Positions 58,582-64,000 of a stretch of 64,000 nucleotides of DNA are shown in pieces (within the stretch, counting starts at the first letter, position 1; every line of letters begins with the position of its first letter). The translations under genes and the position numbers were made by a program. The DNA is from Pseudolactococcus piscium (GTDB taxonomy: Bacteria > Bacillota > Bacilli > Lactobacillales > Streptococcaceae): assembly GCF_002441695.1 (NCBI RefSeq), contig NZ_JXJW01000011.1:24277-88276 (forward strand), read 5' to 3'. The notes under the pieces are model-generated. The model was not told the DNA's origin. It made no database searches and saw only the letters and a program-made list of their open reading frames with translations.

Positions 58582-59607
58582 ATTTTTTCTAACACTCTCA
58601 CGCAAAATCAGATTAGAGGCAACTTCAACACGAAGGGCGCTCTTACGACCATCTATCATTCTTTCCTTAGCCAGTCTAACGGAAACTCGACCTATTTCTA
58701 GACTATCTATTTGAACAGTGCTAAGTGGAGGAGACATATAGCTTGCCATCTCAATATCGTCAAAACTAAAAACGGATAGTGCTTGAGGTATAGGGATTGA
58801 TTTGAGTTGCAGTGCACGATAAATTCCAATACTCATCGGATCACTTGCTGAAACAATGGCGGTTGGCAACATCTCTTTTGATTGCTCTAGTAAATCATTG
58901 GTCGCAGTCAAGCCAAATGCCATCGTCCAGTTTCCTGTTCTCACCTGGCAGTGATCTAGCAAACCATGAAGTGTCATCCAATTTTTATAGGCAATTGTTC
59001 TAACGTCTGATAATACGTCTTGCTTGTCTCCGTTTAGATCTACTACTTCTATGTCCCCACCAATAAAAGCGATCTGCCGATGATTTTGTTCATATAAATA
59101 ATCTAGAACTGCTTGTGTTTGTTTGGCAAAATCATGATGGACAAGATCATATTGTGAACTTGCAAAATAATGATCAACAACAATCAGATTCGGATTGACG
59201 TCGTAAAGTTGTGATAAGGCGCCATCAGTTAATACACCAACCACAATTACTGCACCAAAGTTGCCAAGCTGATCCAGTCTAATCTCACCTAACTTAAGGA
59301 TTTCAAGTCTAAAACTCCATATATCTGCCTCACTCTTGATCCCTTCTCTTATCAACCTGAAATAAGGATCATCACTTTCACCTTTTGAAGCATGCGTTTT
59401 AATTAAAGCAATGGATAGTAAATTAGCCTGCTTTGGTGACTTAACCCCTAAATTACTTACCTTATGATAATTTAGTTGATTGGCAACTTGAATGATTCTA
59501 CTTCTTGTTGCTGCTTTAACGCTCATCGTCTCATCGGCATTTAAAACTCGGGAAACCGTGGCAGGAGATACGCCAGCTAATTTTGCTATTTCTCTGATAC
59601 TTGCCAT
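58576..59607 (-). CDS. LacI/GalR-family regulator of aga
   Basis: 343 aa: N-terminal helix-turn-helix (SIREIAKLAGVSPATVSRVLN), hinge, and sugar-binding domain (about 60-340). The effector-binding half ends in an IDSLEIGRVSVRLAKERMIDG segment. It lies just upstream of aga in the same direction, so it probably represses aga and itself; an operator-like GTTTA-G-TAAAC at 59729-59739 overlaps its own promoter. Inducer likely galactose or melibiose. Confidence 0.88.
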   Translation of the reverse strand: MASIREIAKLAGVSPATVSRVLNADETMSVKAATRSRIIQVANQLNYHKVSNLGVKSPKQANLLSIALIKTHASKGESDDPYFRLIREGIKSEADIWSFRLEILKLGEIRLDQLGNFGAVIVVGVLTDGALSQLYDVNPNLIVVDHYFASSQYDLVHHDFAKQTQAVLDYLYEQNHRQIAFIGGDIEVVDLNGDKQDVLSDVRTIAYKNWMTLHGLLDHCQVRTGNWTMAFGLTATNDLLEQSKEMLPTAIVSASDPMSIGIYRALQLKSIPIPQALSVFSFDDIEMASYMSPPLSTVQIDSLEIGRVSVRLAKERMIDGRKSALRVEVASNLILRESVRKND

Positions 59608-59714
59608 CTCTACTTTATCCTTTACTTTGTTTTTCTAGCATGATAATCTGACTACTCAAACCCGACAGCGGTATCGTATCAGTCTTGATGCCTCATGATA
59701 TCTGGTCTTATTTT

Positions 59715-59739
59715 ACTATATTTTCTATGTTTAGTAAAC
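59715..59739 (-). promoter_or_regulatory. Promoter/operator of the LacI-family gene
   Basis: TATAGT (59715-59720) lies below a GTTTACTAAAC dyad (59729-59739) overlapping the -35; autoregulation is inferred. The 354-bp gap around it otherwise holds only the peptide gene and a terminator. Confidence 0.45.
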
Positions 59740-59794
59740 AATAAGCGTCACTATACTGTCTCATCTATTTGTATATAATAGGTTATCGCATGAT

Positions 59795-59832
59795 AAAACA
59801 CCTTAAACATCAATCATGATTTAAGGTGTTTT
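59795..59832. terminator. Strong hairpin terminator after the fbp/peptide genes
   Basis: A perfect 13-bp stem (AAAACACCTTAAA with TTTAAGGTGTTTT) around a 12-nt loop; T-rich on both strands. It ends the fbp-peptide transcript. Confidence 0.8.
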
Positions 59833-59839
59833 GATAATT

Positions 59840-59920
59840 TTATTTTGTTGCGTTTGCATACGATGCAAGTGCCCATGTAGATAGGACTGTCATCACCAGT
59901 GCCAGTAGTAAATCAATCAT
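59840..59920 (-). CDS. 26-aa hydrophobic peptide downstream of fbp
   Basis: ATG 59920 follows a perfect AAGGAGG 7 bp upstream, unusually strong for such a short frame. The peptide MIDLLLALVMTVLSTW... ends SYANATK: one membrane helix with almost no charge. It begins about 40 bp after the fbp stop and ends just before the terminator, so it may be read from the fbp mRNA or its own. It resembles, in size and character, small membrane toxins or regulatory peptides, but I recognise no family and see no antisense RNA with confidence. Confidence 0.55.
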   Translation of the reverse strand: MIDLLLALVMTVLSTWALASYANATK

Positions 59921-59961
59921 GTCATATCCTCCTTTTTGTCGAAATAGGCCTAGTCAGCCAA

Positions 59962-61887
59962 TCAGGGCATATAGTCCAATAAGGCATTTAAATCAGTGAT
60001 GCTTGCACGTAATTTGTCACCAATCGTTGTATCTTTAATCATGCGACGCTTCGGTTTTTCTTCAAGAAAATACTTCAAAGATTCATTGCCCTTACCCTTA
60101 GCTAAGATGTCGGCTATCGACGTAAAAGGTGCATGCGTGACGATTTTAAAGCCATAGGAGTCATTTAGTAGGGAATAACCAGCGATACCTGTTGTCTTTT
60201 GATAGGCTTTGCTCATCCCACCATCTATGACCATCAGTTTACCTGCTGCTTTAATCGGACTTTCACCATCACCTACTTTTACAGGCGTATGTCCATTAAT
60301 GACAACTGACTGGGGATCTGTTAAACCGAATTCAGCTAAAATCTTGGTCATCATTTTAGGATCCTCACGGTAGGTAAAGTAGGCATTATCCCCTTCTTGA
60401 TGCGTTTTTTTATCTGCAATGAAATACCGTTCAAAGGTCGTCATCGATGATCTGCCAAATAAGGGAGAACATTTACCAGCCCAGGCATACCACATCAGAT
60501 CTGTCGAATAATCATCTCCGATGTCAGGATAGTGAATACCTCGCCTAATGTGCGCATCAAATTGATCAAGCAAGGCCCGACCAGAATAGCTAGCATCCTC
60601 GATTTTCATCTCCAAAAATGAGCCGTCATCTTTTAAAGGGATACAGCCATGGTATAACAGATGGCGGTTATAGACCAAATAAGCTGACCCTTTTTCGACT
60701 AGAAAGTGCATATGCCGTTGAAATTTCTCAGATTTTTGAAGTGAGGATAAGATAGCTGTCATGACATAGCTTTCACCGTCAGTCAGTTGATTAGGCAGCT
60801 CAGGGGAAATTGTTTGAAAACACGCATTTTTTAGTGTATACGTTTCACCAGCCAGATTGATGGTCTGCTGATCATAGTCAATTCTCTCAAGTAAATTACG
60901 ATCTGCCATCTCAAAATCCGGTCGCCTAGAGATGATCTGTCCTTCTAACTTGAACTGAATGATAGATAGCGCTTGATGCACTTGTGATAGCCGTGTTTGG
61001 TTTTCCACCCCGTAAAGTTCATCATCTGCGCGTGATGCTGGTGTGAATCCCGAGTTATTATCAGTATAATGTGCTTCTGCAAACAAAAATAAGGGTCTGA
61101 GATTTAAGCCATAGGCATCCTCTAACTCATAGAGATAATTATACTTGACTGCAATCCTTAGCAGCGTCGCAAGACAGGCTAAATTACCAGCATACGCCCC
61201 CATCCAAAGCACATCATGGTTACCCCACTGAAAATCAACATTATGAAACTGAATCAACCGGTCCATGACCTTGTCTGCGCCAGCCCCCCGATCAAACACA
61301 TCCCCGACAACATGTAAATGATCGACAGTTAACTCTTGTATCGTGATACACAGACTACGGATGAACTTCTCATCTTGGTCAAGTTCAATCAATCGCTTGA
61401 TGATTTGTTGGTAATAGTCTTTTTTCTCAGTCTGATTGGCATCAACACTTAGCATTAATTCTTCCGTAAAATAACGGAAATCTTCATCTATTGCCTTGCG
61501 CACCTTAGAGCGAGAATACTTTGTACCGAGATGACGTAATAATTTTAGTAAGCGATTGATTGTCAGTGCTGACCAGAGATTAGCCTCAGCTGAATCAGTA
61601 GGCTTCCCCTGCAACATATCTGTCGGATAGGCAATCAACATCGCCATGTGTTCCATCTCTTGCACATTTTCATCCGGGAAAATTTCATCGATTTTTTCCT
61701 TAATATTCCCAGCACCCGTTCGAATGATATGGTTAAAGGCCTTATATTCAGCATGGATATCACTGATATATAACTCAGTACCTTTTGGCAAGTTAAGTAT
61801 AGCTTCTAAGTTGACCAGTTCACTTTTGACTTTATCTGTCGTTTCATATTTTTCAGCTAATAGAGAGAGATATTTATTGTCTGACAT
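59962..61887 (-). CDS. fbp: Fructose-1,6-bisphosphatase, class III
   Basis: 641 aa calcineurin-like phosphoesterase of the Firmicutes type: YISDIHAEYKAFNHI, HVVGDVFDRGAGADKVMD, VDFQWGNHDVLWMGAYAG, and VINGHTPVKVGDGESP supply the metal ligands. It is the gluconeogenic enzyme. An extended -10 TGCTATACT lies at 61930-61938. Confidence 0.95.
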   Translation of the reverse strand: MSDNKYLSLLAEKYETTDKVKSELVNLEAILNLPKGTELYISDIHAEYKAFNHIIRTGAGNIKEKIDEIFPDENVQEMEHMAMLIAYPTDMLQGKPTDSAEANLWSALTINRLLKLLRHLGTKYSRSKVRKAIDEDFRYFTEELMLSVDANQTEKKDYYQQIIKRLIELDQDEKFIRSLCITIQELTVDHLHVVGDVFDRGAGADKVMDRLIQFHNVDFQWGNHDVLWMGAYAGNLACLATLLRIAVKYNYLYELEDAYGLNLRPLFLFAEAHYTDNNSGFTPASRADDELYGVENQTRLSQVHQALSIIQFKLEGQIISRRPDFEMADRNLLERIDYDQQTINLAGETYTLKNACFQTISPELPNQLTDGESYVMTAILSSLQKSEKFQRHMHFLVEKGSAYLVYNRHLLYHGCIPLKDDGSFLEMKIEDASYSGRALLDQFDAHIRRGIHYPDIGDDYSTDLMWYAWAGKCSPLFGRSSMTTFERYFIADKKTHQEGDNAYFTYREDPKMMTKILAEFGLTDPQSVVINGHTPVKVGDGESPIKAAGKLMVIDGGMSKAYQKTTGIAGYSLLNDSYGFKIVTHAPFTSIADILAKGKGNESLKYFLEEKPKRRMIKDTTIGDKLRASITDLNALLDYMP

Positions 61888-61929
61888 ACTCGGTTTCCTC
61901 TTTCAAATGCGCACCATATTAATACTTAT

Positions 61930-61938
61930 AGTATAGCA
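61930..61938 (-). promoter_or_regulatory. fbp promoter (extended -10)
   Basis: TGCTATACT on the minus strand, about 45 bp before the fbp ATG; weak -35. Confidence 0.45.
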
Positions 61939-62186
61939 TGTACTGGCTTATTTTAAGGCATATTAAACCAGTTTTCATCGTGTTAAGTTAATAAAAGATA
62001 GCTATCATGACTACTTATTTAATCAGCTCTGTTATTAGCTAAGTACTTTAAGTATATGACACCTCTTTGATACCTCTATCCACATTGACACGTATAAACT
62101 AAGTCGTTCTATCCTAGGCAATAATAAAGTTAAAAAATTTTTAAAAAATCAAAAAAGTTAAAAATAAAAAAAATTTCATTTTTTTG

Positions 62187-62215
62187 TTGACAATTATATG
62201 TCACATTGTTATAAT
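62187..62215 (+). promoter_or_regulatory. Consensus promoter of the WxL protein gene
   Basis: TTGACA (62187-62192), exactly 17 bp, TATAAT (62210-62215): full match to the vegetative consensus. The -10 lies inside a small GTTATAATAAC dyad that may bind a regulator. The rest of the 373-bp gap after fbp is AT-rich without a gene. Confidence 0.85.
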
Positions 62216-62260
62216 AACGTTGTAACATATTTTAATACACTAAAGGAGAGTGAAAACTTA

Positions 62261-63070
62261 ATGGAACTTAAAACATTTTTAAAAAGCACGCTTGTCTTGA
62301 CAAGTATTGTAACGACTGGGGCGATATTGTCAAGCGCGTCAATTGCTAATGCTGATGGTACTTCGTATAAGGATGCGTTGAATGCCAAAACAACATCTGA
62401 CCTTACGTTTATAAAATCAGATGCACCAACACCACCGACACCGCCAGGACCAAAACCTGAACCTGAACCAGGCGAAGATCCAAAACCTGATCCAAACCCA
62501 CAACCAAATCCACAAGGTGGCGAATTAATGCTATCTTATGCCTCTAACCTGAACTTTGGTACTCAGCTAAAATCAGATTCAAGTTTTTTTGCAAAAGCAG
62601 ATAAAGGAAGTAATGGTACTGAATTCTTACCATTTATCTCAGTTTCAGACAACAGAGGAGCGGAACGAAAAGGTTGGAAACTTACTGCTAAGCAAGATAC
62701 GCCTTTGATCGCTACAAAAGATAACAAAAAACAATTGGATGGGGCGACGATTACATTCTCTAATCTATTTTATGACGATAAAGCTGGGGCACCTAAATCA
62801 GCTTCTGGTGATGTTGTCTTGACCTCTGATGCAAAAGATCTTGCGACTGCTAGTATGACAACTGGTATTGGCTCATGGAGCCTTGGGTTAGGTAGTAAAT
62901 TAGAAGAGGGAATCGTCAGCTACACAGCAGATAAAGATGGCAAGATGACACCTGTCAAAGGACAAGTTACAAAGGGTGTAAAATTATCTATTCCAAATAC
63001 TTCTGTTAAAGAATCAGATACGTATTCCACAACGATTACCTATGAACTAATCGCAGATCCAACAGCTTAA
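62261..63070 (+). CDS. WxL-domain cell-surface protein
   Basis: 269 aa from ATG 62261 (AAAGGAG upstream): signal peptide (about 1-31, ending IANADG), a Pro/Glu/Asp-rich spacer (PPTPPGPKPEPEPGEDPKP), and a WxL domain (about 90-269) with GWKLTA and SWSLGLG and a C-terminal TITYELIAD strand. WxL domains bind peptidoglycan without covalent attachment. Upstream in-frame ATG at 62198 lies in the promoter and is not used. It begins a WxL-type surface locus. Confidence 0.9.
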   Translation: MELKTFLKSTLVLTSIVTTGAILSSASIANADGTSYKDALNAKTTSDLTFIKSDAPTPPTPPGPKPEPEPGEDPKPDPNPQPNPQGGELMLSYASNLNFGTQLKSDSSFFAKADKGSNGTEFLPFISVSDNRGAERKGWKLTAKQDTPLIATKDNKKQLDGATITFSNLFYDDKAGAPKSASGDVVLTSDAKDLATASMTTGIGSWSLGLGSKLEEGIVSYTADKDGKMTPVKGQVTKGVKLSIPNTSVKESDTYSTTITYELIADPTA

Positions 63071-63106
63071 TGAAACTAGGTTAAACATTAAAAAAAGGAG
63101 GGAGTT

Positions 63107-63145
63107 AGACTTGCTATACAGAACCTGTATATAAAGGCTAAGTCT
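63107..63145 (+). terminator. Terminator after the WxL gene
   Basis: AGACTT/AAGTCT outer and ATACAG/CTGTAT inner stems, followed by a T-run (63146-63151). A purine-rich AAAAAAAGGAGGG just before it has no useful frame. Confidence 0.6.
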
Positions 63146-63357
63146 CTTTTTGTATGATTTCTGGGTTCTGTAGAGCCACAAATACAAACTAGCTACTCCG
63201 ATATAAAAGTAAAAATCTCTATACTGTGGTAATACCTACTTCAAGAGATAATTACGGTATTAATTGAGTTAAGCATGCTTTTAAATCTGCTTTATCACAA
63301 AATTAAGAAAATGATTACAAGAAAATGATTATTAAATAAAGAGGTCAAAAGAACGAG

Positions 63358-63668
63358 ATGAAAAAGATAAAATTAACTTTGGCCCCCATATTGATAGGGA
63401 TGATGCTTTTAGGGCCTATCTCTAGAGTTTACGGGGACACTAAGGACCAAGTCAAAACTGATGCCAACATTACATTTATTGACAGGTCAACTATAGCCGG
63501 TACACCTTCTAGTAATCAGCTATTGCCCCTTGGAGAGGAGACGTTACCAAGTCTTATCTGTGCTGGACTGATACTACTGGTTTTAGTCGCACTGATTCTC
63601 TATATCAGAAAAAAAGGGACATTAAAATATGAAAAAAATAAACTATTCACTTTGTTTTCTCTGACACT
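63358..63668 (+). CDS. Small exported, membrane-anchored protein of the WxL locus
   Basis: Starts ATG 63358: signal peptide MKKIKLTLAPILIGMMLLGP, a short extracellular part (DTKDQVKTDANITFIDRS), LPLGEE in the place of an LPXTG sortase motif, a membrane helix (LICAGLILLVLVALILY) and RKKG tail. That is the plan of the small LPXTG-like partner in WxL clusters. As sequenced the frame does not stop but runs on into the next protein; I end it near 63668, where the stop would fall with one more A in the run at 63632-63638. Confidence 0.6.
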
Positions 63669-64000
63669 TTTGTCGATGGGAACACCGCTCACAAGTATTG
63701 CACAGGTAGTTGCTGTTAGCCAAGATACTCCTGCTATCACAACTGAATTAAACGACGAAACTGAAAATACACCAGATAAAGAAACTAAATCAGTGCCTAC
63801 TGAAGAAGCTAAGACTGGTAAAGATGAAACTGAGGCAGTACCTACTGAGGAACAAAAATCTGCTAAAAATGAAACCGAGCAAGTAACTACTGAGGAACAG
63901 AAAACAGAGAAAGCTGAAACTCCTGGAAACTTAAAAGCTGAAACACTGCTCTGGGGAGATGCACCTTGGGCTTTTGATAGTACTACTGGTATTTTAACCA
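63629..64000 (+). CDS. Surface protein with Glu/Thr-rich repeats, partial (BspA-like)
   Basis: Likely starts ATG 63629; with one more A the N-terminus would read MKKNKLFTLFSLTLLSMGTP, a clean signal peptide ending near SIAQVVA. Then three imperfect repeats of about 15 aa built on PTEEQKSAKNETE, and WGDAPWAFDSTTGIL, a motif I associate with BspA/LRR-type surface proteins. Cut by the window end. In the sequence as given it is fused in frame to the upstream small protein. Confidence 0.55.
63784..63922 (+). repeat. Three imperfect 45-48 bp coding repeats
   Basis: The Glu/Thr-rich units VPTEEAKTGKDETEA, VPTEEQKSAKNETEQ and VTTEEQKTEKAETP follow one another in the surface-protein gene; such repeats often vary in number. 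Confidence 0.7.

Overview
The window looks like a chromosomal stretch of a low-GC lactic acid coccus, most likely Lactococcus in the raffinolactis/piscium (Pseudolactococcus) group. Supporting blocks are a pfkA-pyk pair with a CcpA-type cre site, dfrA-clpX-engB, hom-thrB, murB with the pot polyamine genes, dltXABCD, and a raffinose/melibiose locus with aga and a LacI regulator. This is inferred from gene content and order; no search was run.

Layout. 0.2-9.3 kb (all minus strand): a ComP/ComA-like sensor kinase and LuxR-type response regulator, then an operon of a frameshifted AvrD-family gene, a P-loop (AAA_28-like) protein and a MacB/FtsX-type ABC exporter, then a NUDIX hydrolase, an RpiB/LacAB-like protein and an unknown gene. 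9.6-19.8 kb: an RmlC-like cupin, RlmCD methyltransferase, a capsule-type glycosyltransferase, and murB-potABC-ygcG-lemA-potD. 19.8-25.7 kb: rarD, hom-thrB, dfrA-(56-aa membrane protein)-clpX-engB. 25.8-34.5 kb: Gtf3-like glycosyltransferase, YciI protein, pfkA-pyk, an LPXTG protein, nagA, xpaC-telA. 34.6-44.1 kb (plus strand): gpsA-galU, eetA-eetB-dmkB-rsmG (part of a flavin-based extracellular electron transfer module), dltX-A-B-C-D. 44.4-45.9 kb: purH with a PurBox.

46.2-49.3 kb is an AT-rich accessory island between purH and galE. It holds a Thoeris-type anti-phage pair, a TIR gene (ThsB-like) and a SIR2-SLOG gene (ThsA), facing each other instead of forming an operon. Both start in an identical 36-bp leader, so the pair is bounded by a 36-bp inverted repeat, and a tyrosine recombinase gene lies directly outside. 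One end carries a clear promoter; at the other a perfect 20-bp-arm hairpin masks the ribosome-binding site. The arrangement suggests an invertible, phase-variable defence cassette, and I consider it the most interesting feature here.

49.4-59.6 kb: raffinose-family sugar use (MsmEFG importer, alpha-galactosidase, sucrose phosphorylase, GalE, AraC and LacI regulators) with several cre-like operators. 59.8-61.9 kb: class III fructose-1,6-bisphosphatase followed by a 26-codon hydrophobic peptide gene. 62.2-64 kb: a WxL surface protein and the start of a surface-protein locus that runs off the window.

At three places (avrD, the thsA start, the last surface gene) adding one A to an A-run would restore a more natural reading frame. 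This may be slipped-strand variation or homopolymer under-calling in the assembly, and it should be checked against reads.
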